Positions 8,834 to 17,535 of a stretch of 64,000 bases of DNA are shown here, piece after piece. This DNA is from Desulfomicrobium orale DSM 12838 (lineage in GTDB: Bacteria > Desulfobacterota > Desulfovibrionia > Desulfovibrionales > Desulfomicrobiaceae). The stretch is taken from NCBI RefSeq assembly GCF_001553625.1, contig NZ_CP014230.1, forward strand, positions 2,604,001-2,668,000. Reading direction: 5' to 3'. The translations under genes were made by a program, and so were the position numbers. Every line of letters begins with the position of its first letter. The first letter of the stretch is position 1. Below the pieces are notes generated by a model. The model did not search any database, was not told where the DNA came from, and saw only the letters and a list, made by a program, of their open reading frames with translations.

Positions 8834-9234
8834 GCCAGCACCTGCCGGAAGGATTCGCGGTTGGACTCCCAGTGCAGCCGCTCGCTCACTTCCGCGGAAT
8901 CGAACCAGCAATAAGCGATATGTTCCGCGGAAATGACCACTTTTTCCGAGTGAACCCGCGCCAGGTACACAGGTTTGTGGAGCTCTAGGCGCGCCTCGGG
9001 AATGCAGAAGGAAAATTCCGGGATGACCAGTTCCAGCTGGTCCGCAGCAAGCCGTACCCCCGTTTCTTCCTCCACTTCGCGCAGGCAGGCCGCTTCGGGC
9101 AATTCCCCCGCAGTACGGCCTCCGGTCACGGGCTGCCAGTACTCACCGTGCCGGTGGGTGGCGGGACAGCGCAGCAGCAGGAAACGGTCGGACAGCGGAT
9201 TATACAGCCAGCACTCGATACTTTGCTTGATCAT
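8803..9234 (-). CDS. Nudix hydrolase
   Basis: 143 residues from MIKQSIECWLYN. The Nudix box starts GGRTAGELPEAACLREVEEE and ends TGV, about residues 37-60. Overall shape (early LLRCPATHRHGEYWQPVTGG) resembles dihydroneopterin triphosphate or diadenosine-type pyrophosphatases, but the substrate cannot be fixed. The start at 9234 is chosen because the Nudix fold begins there. Its start codon lies only 11 bp from the start of the divergent transporter operon, and its 3' end overlaps the TlpA-like gene. Confidence 0.85.
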   Translation of the reverse strand: MIKQSIECWLYNPLSDRFLLLRCPATHRHGEYWQPVTGGRTAGELPEAACLREVEEETGVRLAADQLELVIPEFSFCIPEARLELHKPVYLARVHSEKVVISAEHIAYCWFDSAEVSERLHWESNRESFRQVLAYSRDASARR

Positions 9235-9245
9235 GGAGGCATTTT

Positions 9246-9665
9246 TTGCATCACAGCTCTTCCCCGTCAAGGAAAACGCCGCCGGGTACGCCACCCGTGG
9301 AAGCTTTTGGCGAAACGCATTGCGTGATCGACCAGAGCAATCTTTTTGTCAGCGCCACCCTCGAGGACGAACTGCTTCTGCTCAACGCCCCGGAAGGCGC
9401 CCTCACCCGGCTTCAGGAAATCTGCGTCCGCTTCGGTTTTCAGCCTGAGCCGAAACGTCCGTTTTCCTCCTACTCCGGCGGCGAACAGGCCATTCTCTGC
9501 TGTACCTTGCTCATGCTCCTTGTGCCGGACGGCGTCCCGGTCCTTCTGGTTCATGTGCTGGAGACCCTGTCCGAGCGAAACCGGGCTCTTCTGCGGCAGG
9601 CCTTCGACGAATTTCTGCCGGCAAGTCCTCTGCTTGTCCTGAGGACGGAGGGTCCGCATGCTTGA
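9246..9665 (+). CDS. degenerate ABC ATPase subunit of an ECF-type transporter (signature only)
   Basis: 139 residues starting with TTG at 9246, supported by GGAGG at 9235-9239. The frame is closed upstream (TGA at 9228), so no Walker A can be hidden there. Present: a Q-loop region (IDQSNLFVSATLEDEL) and an ABC signature (SYSGGEQ, about residues 77-83). Absent: the Walker A P-loop and the Walker B aspartate/glutamate (VLLVHVLETLSE stands where LLLDEPT is usual). It therefore cannot hydrolyse ATP alone but could supply the signature to the partner encoded next. It overlaps that gene by 8 bp. Confidence 0.7.
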   Translation: MHHSSSPSRKTPPGTPPVEAFGETHCVIDQSNLFVSATLEDELLLLNAPEGALTRLQEICVRFGFQPEPKRPFSSYSGGEQAILCCTLLMLLVPDGVPVLLVHVLETLSERNRALLRQAFDEFLPASPLLVLRTEGPHA

Positions 9666-10167
9666 AATTCCCGCCGGAACGCACACCGCGCCGCACTCCG
9701 GCTTACGCTACACATTACGGGAGCCGCTGATTCTGCCCAGACATTCCTGTCTTTTTCTGTGCGGCGACAACGGCGCGGGAAAAACAAGTTTTCTGGAGCA
9801 TGTGCTCATCGCCCACATCCGCGCTTCCCATACCCTTTTATATCTGGCTCAGGATCTGGAATTACAGGAAAACACCATGCGCGCCACCCTGGCTCTGCTG
9901 GACATTTCCGCCGCACCTGCCCTGCCGGAACTGGCTGTGGATTGGATTCTGGCCAGCGACTGCCGGGATACGCTCATTCTGGACGAGTTCGACAAGCATC
10001 TCAACGAGTCGCTGTTCAGAAAACTCTGTCTCCAGGATTTCGGCTGGGTGATCTGTGTGTCACACTTGGAGCTGCGCACACCCTACGAAGCTCTGTCCCG
10101 TGGATATGCCCTGAACTTCAGAAGGCAGGGTACGGAAGTCCGTCTCAGCCCCGAAGAATTATGGTGA
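9658..10167 (+). CDS. ABC ATPase subunit lacking the signature motif, ECF-type transporter
   Basis: 169 residues. Walker A CGDNGAGKTS near residue 35, a Q-loop (YLAQDLELQEN), Walker B DTLILDEFDKH near residue 105 and a switch histidine (VSHLELR). There is no LSGGQ-like signature between Q-loop and Walker B (VDWILASDC stands there). It complements the preceding protein, which keeps the signature but has lost both Walker motifs. Together they could form one composite ATP site. Short for an ABC ATPase (usually over 220 aa). It overlaps the T component by 7 bp. Confidence 0.75.
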   Translation: MLEIPAGTHTAPHSGLRYTLREPLILPRHSCLFLCGDNGAGKTSFLEHVLIAHIRASHTLLYLAQDLELQENTMRATLALLDISAAPALPELAVDWILASDCRDTLILDEFDKHLNESLFRKLCLQDFGWVICVSHLELRTPYEALSRGYALNFRRQGTEVRLSPEELW

Positions 10168-10760
10168 AAATTCCAGCCATCCTGGTGCTGCTCGGGGCAT
10201 ATTTCGGCCTGTTCGTCTTCGGACTCTGGTACGCCCATGTTCCTGTCCAGGCTGGCCTCTTGCTCCTCTTTCTCCTGCTCGACACATTACGGCACGGCTT
10301 ACGGGCCATCCCGCGCACGCTGCGGATCGTGGGACCTTTCGTCCTTTGTCTTCTGTGTTTCGGCGGGATATTCCAGTGGCTGGAGCTGATGGGCCGCACG
10401 GACTGGCTTCATGATTCGCTGGTAAAGTGCCTCGTCTTTCCCAACTCCTTTCTGGCGGTCAAGCTGGCTCTGGACAGCATCACTTTCCGCGATCTTCTCG
10501 CTCTGCCTCTGTCCTCCAACTCCCGGCGGACGGTCATCGTGGCCAAGGCGGTGATGGGAAAATCAGCCCCTGTGCTGGAGCGCTACCGGTACTTCATGAG
10601 TCTTTCCCCACATTTCCGGCACAGACGCATGGAAAAATTTCTGCGCATCTGCGCGGTCATGGTGGCCGCGTACATCAGCATCTACAGGCAGACTGAACAG
10701 ACCAGGATTCTCTATAACCACAGGCGCAGGCACCTGCGCGCCATAAGGAAGCAAAAATGA
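10161..10760 (+). CDS. ECF transporter T component-like membrane protein
   Basis: 199 residues. Four or five hydrophobic helices at the N-terminal half (AILVLLGAYFGLFVFGLW, VQAGLLLLFLLLDTL, IVGPFVLCLLCFGGIF), then a basic cytoplasmic part with arginine-rich helices (FRHRRMEKFLRI). Topology and position between two ATPases and an S component fit EcfT/CbiQ-type coupling proteins. The classical A-R-G coupling motifs are not obvious, so the assignment rests largely on context. The 3' end overlaps the next gene by 4 bp (ATGA). Confidence 0.65.
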   Translation: MVKIPAILVLLGAYFGLFVFGLWYAHVPVQAGLLLLFLLLDTLRHGLRAIPRTLRIVGPFVLCLLCFGGIFQWLELMGRTDWLHDSLVKCLVFPNSFLAVKLALDSITFRDLLALPLSSNSRRTVIVAKAVMGKSAPVLERYRYFMSLSPHFRHRRMEKFLRICAVMVAAYISIYRQTEQTRILYNHRRRHLRAIRKQK

Positions 10761-11254
10761 GGAACATACGTATCGCGGCCTTGTCCATCATCGCTCTGAC
10801 CTGTCTTGCCACCCTGCTTATCCGCATCCCGCTGCCCAGCCGGGGATATTTCAATGTGGGGGATGTCGCAGTGGTTTTCGGCGGCATGGTGCTTGGCTGC
10901 ATGCGGCCTGGACAAGGCGTGTGGTGGGCGCTGGCGGCATGCGGGACGGGCTCCGCTCTGGCAGATATTCTGGGCGGATTCGCCGTTTTCGCCCCCCTGA
11001 CTTTCGCGGCCAAGGGCATAGAAGGAGCCTTCGCTGCGGCTGCGGCCAGCCGGAGCAAGGCGGGACGCATCCTGCTGCTTGGCCTGGGCGGGCTGGGCAT
11101 GGTCGGAGTCTACTTCATCGGCGAGACCCTCATGCCTAACATCGGCCTGCAAGGAGCTGTGGCCGAAATTCCCTCCAACCTGATCCAGGCCATAGGAGGA
11201 GCCGCAGGAGGTCTGCTGGCGGCGGGAACGCTGAAGAAAACCGGGCTGTTCTAG
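10757..11254 (+). CDS. ECF transporter S component (substrate-binding)
   Basis: 165 residues, very hydrophobic, with about five to six membrane segments. The pattern RIPLPSRGYFNVGDVAVVFGGMVLG at its N-terminus is typical of ECF S components of the ECF_trnsprt/riboflavin-like group, which bind a vitamin or similar small molecule. The substrate is unknown; no riboswitch is visible upstream. Last gene of the four-gene operon 9246-11254, in which every junction overlaps. Confidence 0.8.
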   Translation: MRNIRIAALSIIALTCLATLLIRIPLPSRGYFNVGDVAVVFGGMVLGCMRPGQGVWWALAACGTGSALADILGGFAVFAPLTFAAKGIEGAFAAAAASRSKAGRILLLGLGGLGMVGVYFIGETLMPNIGLQGAVAEIPSNLIQAIGGAAGGLLAAGTLKKTGLF

Positions 11255-11323
11255 GTCTGAAAGCCCCGTGCAGTCTGGACAGGCTTGGGCTGGTCGAAGG
11301 CCGCTCTTTTGACGGACATATTG

Positions 11324-11349
11324 CGGCCCGGATGAAAAACTCCGGGCCG
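11324..11349. terminator. strong hairpin between convergent ecf and moaC genes
   Basis: A 9-bp perfect stem CGGCCCGGA/TCCGGGCCG with an 8-nt loop, just beyond the ends of two convergent genes. There is no T run on either strand, so it is only a possible bidirectional terminator. Confidence 0.4.
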
Positions 11350-11354
11350 TGTCC

Positions 11355-11849
11355 TCAGGAAAGTCCAGAGGCCTCGTTGAACTCGCCGCTTTTTCCCCCA
11401 CTTTTGTGCACCAGCCGACAATCGGTGATGCGGATGTCCCGCTGCACGGCTTTGCACATGTCGTAAACGGTCATAGCTGCCACCTGCGCCGCCATGAGAG
11501 CCTCCATTTCCACGCCTGTGGGGCCGGTTGTGCGGGCTTCGGCCTCGATCTCTATGCTCAGATCGGCGGGCACAGGCGTGAGACGCACATCCACCTTGGA
11601 CAGAAATAAAGGATGGCACATGGGAATGAGTTCCCAGGTCCGTTTGGCAGCCATGATTCCGGCTATCTTGGCCGTGGTCAGAACATCGCCCTTGGGCAGG
11701 GCGCTGTCCCGAAGCAAGGCGAATGTTTCGGCGCCGAGAAGAACGCGGGTGCGGACCACGGCTCTGCGCCTGGTTTCCGCCTTGTCCCCCACATCCACCA
11801 TGGTTACCTCTCCAGAGGCGTCCACATGCGTCAATTTCTGCTCCGCCAT
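11355..11849 (-). CDS. moaC: cyclic pyranopterin monophosphate synthase MoaC
   Basis: 164 residues from [20 protein letters not shown], behind GGAGG. Family motifs are present: a Lys-rich segment [22 protein letters not shown] and [19 protein letters not shown]. MoaC converts the MoaA product to cPMP in molybdopterin synthesis, needed by the formate dehydrogenase encoded at the end of this window. Full length for the family (about 160 aa). Confidence 0.96.
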   Translation of the reverse strand: MAEQKLTHVDASGEVTMVDVGDKAETRRRAVVRTRVLLGAETFALLRDSALPKGDVLTTAKIAGIMAAKRTWELIPMCHPLFLSKVDVRLTPVPADLSIEIEAEARTTGPTGVEMEALMAAQVAAMTVYDMCKAVQRDIRITDCRLVHKSGGKSGEFNEASGLS

Positions 11850-11940
11850 TTTTCCTCCGTTATCTTCGGCCTGAATTCCCCTGTATCGGCTCTTTTCCAC
11901 CGGATATGCCGTCTGGTTGAAGGCTGTCAGCGGCGCAAAG

Positions 11941-11965
11941 AAAAAGCCGGAATCTTGATTCCGGC
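11941..11965 (-). terminator. intrinsic terminator of rpoZ-dnaJ
   Basis: A 9-bp perfect stem (GCCGGAATC/GATTCCGGC, 2-nt loop) followed on the minus strand by TTTTT. It lies about 40 bp beyond the dnaJ stop. Confidence 0.85.
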
Positions 11966-12005
11966 CTGTTCCTGTTCGCGCTTGTAAAAATCCAGATTCC
12001 GGAGC

Positions 12006-13109
12006 TCAGTCGCCCATGGCTTTTTTGAAAAAGTCCTTGACCTTGTTCATGGGCCGGTCTTCCTCAAGCTTCTCGAACTCGCGCAACAAAGCTTCCTGCT
12101 TCTTGGTCACGCTGGACGGAATGTTTATCTGTATTTCCACCAGCAGATCGCCGTGAGCGGAACTGCCCAGATGGCGCAGGCCCATGCCCTTGATGCGCAG
12201 AATCTTGCCGGACGGCGTGCCTTTGGGAATTTCCAGTGTCACGGGTTCATCCAGTGTGGGCACTTCGATCTTGTCGCCCAGAATGGCCTGCACAATGGAG
12301 ATATCCACCGTAATGAGCAGATCCTGTCCCCGGCGGGCAAAAACCTTGTCGTCATCCACATGTATGACCACATAGAGGTCGCCGTGAGGTCCGCCGAATT
12401 CTCCCGGTTCACCCTCGCCGCGCAGGCGCAGGCGGCTGCCGCTGTCCACTCCGGCCGGGATGCGCACCTTGAGGCTCTTGTCGGTCTGGGTCACGCCCAG
12501 GCCCCGGCATTTGGCGCACGGATGCGTGATGATGGAGCCTTCGCCACGGCAGACCGGGCAGGGCACGGCAATACGGAAGAAGCCCTGGCTCTGGGTCACC
12601 TGCCCCTGCCCCTGGCAATGCTGGCAAGTTTCGGCCTCATGCCCGGGAGCCGAGCCGGAACCCGCGCATTCGGGGCAGGTTTCCTTTTTCGGAATGTTCA
12701 GCTCCACCTCGGTACCCTTGGCCGCGTCCCGGAAGGAAATGTGGAGATTGTAGCGCAGATCCGCACCCTGCCGGGGACGGCGGCGACTGGAAGTGCCGAA
12801 CCCGAAGAAATCGCCGAAAATATCGCCGAAAGCGCTGAACACATCCTCGGCCGAGCGGAAATGATCGCCGAAACCCTGGCCGTTGACGCCTGCATGGCCG
12901 AAGCGATCATACTGGGCGCGTTTGCCCGGATCACTCAGAATTTCATAGGCTTCCGCCGCTTCCTTGAATTTGTTCTCGGCTTCGGCGTCATCGGGATTAC
13001 GGTCCGGGTGGTAATGAAAGGCAAGCTTGCGGTAGGCGGTCTTGATTTCATCTCCCGACGCGGTCCGGCTCACGCCGAGAACTTCGTAATAATCACGCTG
13101 AATGGCCAT
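12006..13109 (-). CDS. dnaJ: chaperone DnaJ
   Basis: 367 residues. The J domain (about residues 5-70) has the HPD motif in [11 protein letters not shown]; a G/F-rich linker follows ([12 protein letters not shown]). Four CxxCxGxG-type zinc repeats start at [24 protein letters not shown] and CAKCRGLG, and the C-terminal substrate-binding domains complete the protein. It stimulates DnaK ATPase. The ATG overlaps the rpoZ stop by one base (TAATG), so translation is coupled; co-transcription with rpoZ rather than dnaK is notable. Confidence 0.97.
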   Translation of the reverse strand: MAIQRDYYEVLGVSRTASGDEIKTAYRKLAFHYHPDRNPDDAEAENKFKEAAEAYEILSDPGKRAQYDRFGHAGVNGQGFGDHFRSAEDVFSAFGDIFGDFFGFGTSSRRRPRQGADLRYNLHISFRDAAKGTEVELNIPKKETCPECAGSGSAPGHEAETCQHCQGQGQVTQSQGFFRIAVPCPVCRGEGSIITHPCAKCRGLGVTQTDKSLKVRIPAGVDSGSRLRLRGEGEPGEFGGPHGDLYVVIHVDDDKVFARRGQDLLITVDISIVQAILGDKIEVPTLDEPVTLEIPKGTPSGKILRIKGMGLRHLGSSAHGDLLVEIQINIPSSVTKKQEALLREFEKLEEDRPMNKVKDFFKKAMGD

Positions 13110-13342
13110 TATTCGTCCTGCGCGTCATCCGTCACGAAGCTGAAGTTCTCGATATTTTCCGCATCCGGCATCACCTTGCCTTCGGCGATTTCCCGGAGAG
13201 CGGTCACCACTTCCTTGTTTCTGCTGGAGACAAGGGGATCATACCCTTCGTGATACTGTTTGACCCGTTTGATGGCCATCTGCACGATCAGGAATCTGTT
13301 GTTGACCTTCTCCAAGCAATCTTCAACGGTTATTCTGGCCAT
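13109..13342 (-). CDS. rpoZ: RNA polymerase omega subunit
   Basis: 77 residues from [20 protein letters not shown], the classic omega N-terminus, with VALREIAEG-like helix ([13 protein letters not shown]). The ORF could be extended upstream but omega always begins here. It helps assemble core RNA polymerase. Translationally coupled to dnaJ downstream. Confidence 0.93.
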   Translation of the reverse strand: MARITVEDCLEKVNNRFLIVQMAIKRVKQYHEGYDPLVSSRNKEVVTALREIAEGKVMPDAENIENFSFVTDDAQDE

Positions 13343-13478
13343 TGAACCTCCGGCTCCATAATGCATCGGGTTGAAAACGATATTTCCGTGCAAAAGTCTG
13401 GGCTGAAAAATAACATTGCAAGCTACCCACACAGTCTGTCCGTGTCAATGAATAATCCCGTCCATACCCGGAAAATTC

Positions 13479-13507
13479 TTTACACGACGCGCTCCCGCCG
13501 GTATAAA
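13479..13507 (+). promoter_or_regulatory. sigma-70-type promoter upstream of the TtcA-like gene
   Basis: TTTACA and TATAAA separated by 17 bp, an almost ideal spacing, in the 312-bp gap between divergent rpoZ and the TtcA-like gene. It points rightward and would give a leader of roughly 140 nt before the ATG at 13655. No other element was recognised in the gap. Confidence 0.6.
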
Positions 13508-13654
13508 ATCCGGCCTTGTCTCTTCAGCACAAAACTTTTTTCAGCTTCGGGTCGGCACAAACGGCGTGGCAAAATCCCAGAAATCCAGAAAACATTTGCA
13601 GCACTGGAATAATACCCCTTTCGTGACTGTCAAACAGACCGCCAGGAGATCGGC

Positions 13655-14404
13655 ATGGCCCAATGGGGCAAACTCAAATACGCGCAGCAATTCTGTCTCT
13701 CTCAGGCCGGAAAAGCCATGCAGCAGGCGGGCATGGCCTGGCCCGGTGCACGTATCGGCCTGGCTGTGTCCGGCGGCATCGACAGCTGGGTCATGCTTCA
13801 GGTCATGCTCCTGCGGCAGAGGATCCTGCCCTTCCCCATCGAACTCTTTGTCATCCATCTGAATCCGGGCTTTGACGCCTCCAGCCACACGCCGCTGACC
13901 GAATGGATACGCGCACACGGCGTGGCCGGACATCTGGAAGTCACGGATTTCGGACCGCGCGCCCATTCGCCGGAAAACCGCAAGAAATCCCCATGTTTCT
14001 TCTGCGCCTGGCACCGCCGAAAGCGCCTGTTTGGCATTTGCAGAAAATACGGGCTGACCCATCTGGCTTTGGGGCACAATACCGACGATCTGGTTTCCAC
14101 TTTCTTCATGAACATGCTGAAGACGGGGAAGATCTACGGACTCGCACCCAGGGAAAACTATTTCGACGGGCGCCTGACGCTGATCCGCCCGCTTCTGCTG
14201 CTGGACAAGACCACCATTACCCAGGCCTGCCGCCAATGGGCGTTGCCGGTCTGGGAAAATGCCTGTCCGTCCAAGGATAGAACCGCCCGCTCCGAGACCC
14301 TCCAGATGGCGCTGGATCTTTGCGGCGGGGACAAACGCATCCGCACCAACATGTTCAGTGCCCTGCGGCGCTGGCAGATGGAGTCATGGCCGGGAATGGT
14401 GTAG
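13655..14404 (+). CDS. TtcA-like PP-loop ATPase (tRNA thiolation family)
   Basis: 249 residues behind AGGAG. The PP-loop SGGIDSW is near residue 40 and a CFFC pair near residue 112; a further Cys (ENACPS) near residue 205 could be the third iron-sulfur ligand. The GHNTDDLVSTFFMNM segment matches the TtcA/TilS/Ncs6 fold. TtcA 2-thiolates cytidine 32 in tRNA using a 4Fe-4S cluster. It is also possible that it acts on another nucleotide, since the family has several branches. Probably driven by its own promoter at 13479. Confidence 0.8.
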   Translation: MAQWGKLKYAQQFCLSQAGKAMQQAGMAWPGARIGLAVSGGIDSWVMLQVMLLRQRILPFPIELFVIHLNPGFDASSHTPLTEWIRAHGVAGHLEVTDFGPRAHSPENRKKSPCFFCAWHRRKRLFGICRKYGLTHLALGHNTDDLVSTFFMNMLKTGKIYGLAPRENYFDGRLTLIRPLLLLDKTTITQACRQWALPVWENACPSKDRTARSETLQMALDLCGGDKRIRTNMFSALRRWQMESWPGMV

Positions 14405-14452
14405 CTCCGGCGGCCGGAATGTCTTTCCGCGTCTGGCGGACCCGGCCCGGAC

Positions 14453-15268
14453 TCAGGGGTGCGACACCTCTTGGATGCAAATCTGTTCCTTCATCTCAAA
14501 ACGCTGTGCCGACGCAGAATAGTCCCAGCGCTGGGCCTGCCATGCCGTGCCGCCTGACGTCCGGCGGATCAGATTGACGGAGTTGGGATAATTTTCCCGC
14601 ACCCGCCTGGAAACGGCCGTTCCGGCCTGAATGATCCACAACCGCTGCCCCTGTCCGTTCCCGGATACCGGCACAATGTAGGGATGATGAATGTGTCCGC
14701 CAAGCACGGCATCGGCACCCGCATCCAGCCATGCCTGAAGGGCCGCCTCCATGTTTCCGCGCAGCAGGTTTCTTCGTTCCGTCGCATGGAGCACATGAGC
14801 GGGCTGATGTACCGCGACCAGTTTCAGTGTCTGCGGTGCTGCCGTAAGACGCCGGGCCACTCCGGCAATCTGGTCGGAAGAAAGCTCGCCGTGGATGTGC
14901 CTGTGCGGCCGGGTGGTGTTCACGCCGATGACCGTCACGCCGGGGCAAACCAGGGAAGTCAGGCCGTGTCTGTCAAAAGGCGTCGGGAAAAATTCCTGGT
15001 ACAGACTGTGAGGGCGTATCAGACGTTGCCACGGGCACCACAAGGAGATGTCGTGATTTCCCGGAAGCGCGAGGACGTGGGGCACGGCCAGCGCCTGGAC
15101 ATACTCCCGCGCGGCCATGAATTGCCGCCGCGTGGCCCGCTGGGTGATATCTCCGGACAGCACGAGGGCGTTCACGCCCTCCTCCCTTGCCAGCCGCTTC
15201 AGCGCCTGGGCCACGGACCGCACTTCCGTACCGAAGTGAGTGTCCGAAAGATGAAGTAATGTGGTCAT
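14453..15268 (-). CDS. calcineurin-like metallophosphoesterase
   Basis: 271 residues. Metal-binding motifs in order: LLHLSDTHFG, VLSGDITQRA, ALPGNHDI, VAVHQPAH and LGGHIHHP. These are the five blocks of class III cyclic nucleotide phosphodiesterase/phosphoesterases. The substrate is not deducible. It lies 6 bp downstream of the lipid kinase gene on the same strand, so the two form an operon; a role in lipid or nucleotide signalling is only inference. Confidence 0.88.
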   Translation of the reverse strand: MTTLLHLSDTHFGTEVRSVAQALKRLAREEGVNALVLSGDITQRATRRQFMAAREYVQALAVPHVLALPGNHDISLWCPWQRLIRPHSLYQEFFPTPFDRHGLTSLVCPGVTVIGVNTTRPHRHIHGELSSDQIAGVARRLTAAPQTLKLVAVHQPAHVLHATERRNLLRGNMEAALQAWLDAGADAVLGGHIHHPYIVPVSGNGQGQRLWIIQAGTAVSRRVRENYPNSVNLIRRTSGGTAWQAQRWDYSASAQRFEMKEQICIQEVSHP

Positions 15269-15274
15269 GGCGGC

Positions 15275-16213
15275 CTACGCGGGCTTCACCAGAAAAAGCC
15301 CTTTGGGGCGCACTTCAAAGCGCAGGGGAAGGTGCATCAGACAGGTTTCCCCATCGGTGGCCACTTTGATGCTCCGCTGCGGCCAGGAAGCATTGCGGGA
15401 TACGGTCATGGAACTGAAGGGAAAGCAGAGAATGTTTTTCCCGATTCCCTCCGTATCGCCGCGCAGCCCTTGAATAGCCATCCATATGAGATGCAAAGGA
15501 TTTTTCGGATGAACAGTCACGCCGAACAGGGCCGGGTCATGAGGCTCCGCGGCGGCCACTTCCGAATCGAACAGACCGAACTGCTTCAGTTGCAACAGAT
15601 TGTTGCCCACAAAAAGCATGGGTGTACGCACACATTTTCTTATTTCAGAATCGATCAGGGTCAGACGCACGAACTTCTGTTTCAGGAGCAGCGTGTAGAG
15701 CGCCGCCAGCAAGGCCACCACGCGGTTGCGGCCCAGATTGGCCTTGAACGCTTCCCGGTCTTCCAGAAGAAACGGATACAGCCCGATGCTGGCGTTGACC
15801 AGAAAGACGCGTCCGTTGACCAGCCCGACCTGCACGGGGCGAACCTTGCCCGTCAACAGCTGCTTCAGGGCGACGGGCAATTCCTGGGAAATACCGTGTT
15901 CCCGGGCGAAATAATTGAATGTTCCCTGAGGAAGAATGCCGAAAGGCATATTCCGGCCAAACACGGCCTGGGCCACGGCGTTGAGGGTGCCATCCCCTCC
16001 GGCGGCCACCACCACGGCACCTGCGGCTTCCGCCTGCGTCACGGCCTCAGGAATTTCCCGGGACAGCTCCGGTCCGGGATGCAGACCGATAATGCGGTAT
16101 TCCCTGCCCGCATCCCGCAACTCGCGCTCGATGATTTCGCGGGTTGCGCCGCTTTCGTAACTGCCCGCGCAATCGTTCAACAACACATGAATGGGCGATC
16201 GGGAAATGTCCAT
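15275..16213 (-). CDS. diacylglycerol/sphingosine kinase family protein
   Basis: 312 residues behind GGAG. The catalytic glycine-rich motif VVVAAGGDGTLNAVAQAV is at about residues 67-85, followed by GILPQGTFNYFAREHGI. This is the YegS/DgkB lipid kinase fold. The preferred lipid cannot be read. Co-directional with the phosphoesterase gene downstream. Confidence 0.88.
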   Translation of the reverse strand: MDISRSPIHVLLNDCAGSYESGATREIIERELRDAGREYRIIGLHPGPELSREIPEAVTQAEAAGAVVVAAGGDGTLNAVAQAVFGRNMPFGILPQGTFNYFAREHGISQELPVALKQLLTGKVRPVQVGLVNGRVFLVNASIGLYPFLLEDREAFKANLGRNRVVALLAALYTLLLKQKFVRLTLIDSEIRKCVRTPMLFVGNNLLQLKQFGLFDSEVAAAEPHDPALFGVTVHPKNPLHLIWMAIQGLRGDTEGIGKNILCFPFSSMTVSRNASWPQRSIKVATDGETCLMHLPLRFEVRPKGLFLVKPA

Positions 16214-16296
16214 GGTCCGCTCCGGCAGCCGGTTGTTCCCAGAATGCGGCCCCTTCTTCTGCGGACAGCGCCCGGCAGCGCGTCCGCAATATGAAT

Positions 16297-16318
16297 GGAG
16301 CCGGCACAGGCCGGCTCC
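16297..16318. terminator. perfect hairpin downstream of metK
   Basis: GGAGCCGGC/GCCGGCTCC with a 4-nt loop, about 30 bp beyond the metK stop. There is no strong T run on either strand, so termination of the sahR-ahcY-metK transcript is plausible but unproven. Confidence 0.45.
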
Positions 16319-16346
16319 GTGATGTCAAAAATATACCGATGGAAGG

Positions 16347-17516
16347 TCAGATTCTGGCCGCTGTTTTCAGATCCTCGATAGCATCCGTCACTTCCCAGGG
16401 GAAGAGCGCATCCTCGCGTCCGAAGTGTCCGTAGCAGGCACTTTTCCTGTAGATGGGCTGGAGCAGATTGAGCCGTTTGGTAATGTGGTAGGGCCGCAGA
16501 TCGAAGACTTCCGTCACCGCCTTGGTCAGTACTTCGTCCGGCACCACGCCCGTACCGCCGGTGGTCACCAGCACCGAAACGGGATCGGCCACGCCGATGG
16601 CATAGGCGATCTGCACTTCGCAGGTTCCGGCCAGTCCGGCTGCCACCACGTTCTTGGCCACGTAGCGGGCCATGTAGGCGCCGCTGCGGTCCACCTTGGA
16701 CGGGTCCTTGCCTGAGAACGCGCCGCCGCCGTGATTACCCATGCCGCCGTAGGTGTCGTTGATGATCTTGCGTCCGGTCAGGCCGCAGTCGGCCAGAGGG
16801 CCGCCCGCCACGAACCGGCCGGTGGTGTTGATATAGATGCGGGTGTTCTCGTCCAGCATGTTCTGGGGCAGGATCTTGAAGATGACCTCCCGCTTGATGC
16901 CTTCGGCAATTTCCTCGTTGGTCGCCTCGGGCGTATGCTGGGAAGACACCACCACGTTGTCGATCCGCACGGGCTTTCCTTTGCGGTACTCCACGGAAAC
17001 CTGCGTTTTGCCGTCAGGGCGCAGAAAGCCCAGAACGCCGCTCTTGCGCACCTCGGCCAGCTTGCGGCTCAGCCCGTGGGCGTAATAGATCGGCGCGGGC
17101 ATGAGCGACGGCGTTTCCACGGTGGCGTACCCGAACATCATGCCCTGGTCGCCCGCACCCTGCTCCTCGGGCTTGTCCCGGTCTACACCCATGGCGATAT
17201 CCGGAGACTGTTTGTCGATGGAGGACAGAACGGCGCAGGTATCGGCGTCAAACCCCATGTCCGAGCTGACATAGCCGATTTCACGCACTGTGGAGCGGAC
17301 GATTTCGGGCAGGTCGGCGTAGGCTTCGGTGGTGATTTCGCCGGCGATGACGGCCATGCCGGTGGTGACCAGAGTCTCGCAGGCCACCCGGGAACGGGGA
17401 TCCTGCGTCAGCAGGCAGTCCAGCACGGCGTCGGAAATCTGATCCGCGATCTTGTCCGGATGTCCTTCGGTCACTGATTCGGAAGTGAACAGATAGTGGT
17501 CCGCGTTGAGAATCAT
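16347..17516 (-). CDS. metK: S-adenosylmethionine synthetase
   Basis: 389 residues, full length. Seen: [24 protein letters not shown] at the N-terminus, [12 protein letters not shown], the P-loop-like [19 protein letters not shown] and a DLRPYHI-type C-terminus. It makes SAM from methionine and ATP. It follows ahcY by 19 bp with its own GGAG site, and the operon sahR-ahcY-metK groups both ends of the SAM cycle under one regulator. Confidence 0.98.
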   Translation of the reverse strand: MILNADHYLFTSESVTEGHPDKIADQISDAVLDCLLTQDPRSRVACETLVTTGMAVIAGEITTEAYADLPEIVRSTVREIGYVSSDMGFDADTCAVLSSIDKQSPDIAMGVDRDKPEEQGAGDQGMMFGYATVETPSLMPAPIYYAHGLSRKLAEVRKSGVLGFLRPDGKTQVSVEYRKGKPVRIDNVVVSSQHTPEATNEEIAEGIKREVIFKILPQNMLDENTRIYINTTGRFVAGGPLADCGLTGRKIINDTYGGMGNHGGGAFSGKDPSKVDRSGAYMARYVAKNVVAAGLAGTCEVQIAYAIGVADPVSVLVTTGGTGVVPDEVLTKAVTEVFDLRPYHITKRLNLLQPIYRKSACYGHFGREDALFPWEVTDAIEDLKTAARI

Positions 17517-17535
17517 GAAAATCTCCTTGAATTGA

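Noticed and set aside
9233-9448. ATG at 9233 as start of the first transporter ATPase in another frame
   Set aside because: That frame gives no ABC motif; the TTG at 9246 with GGAGG leads into the Q-loop and signature.
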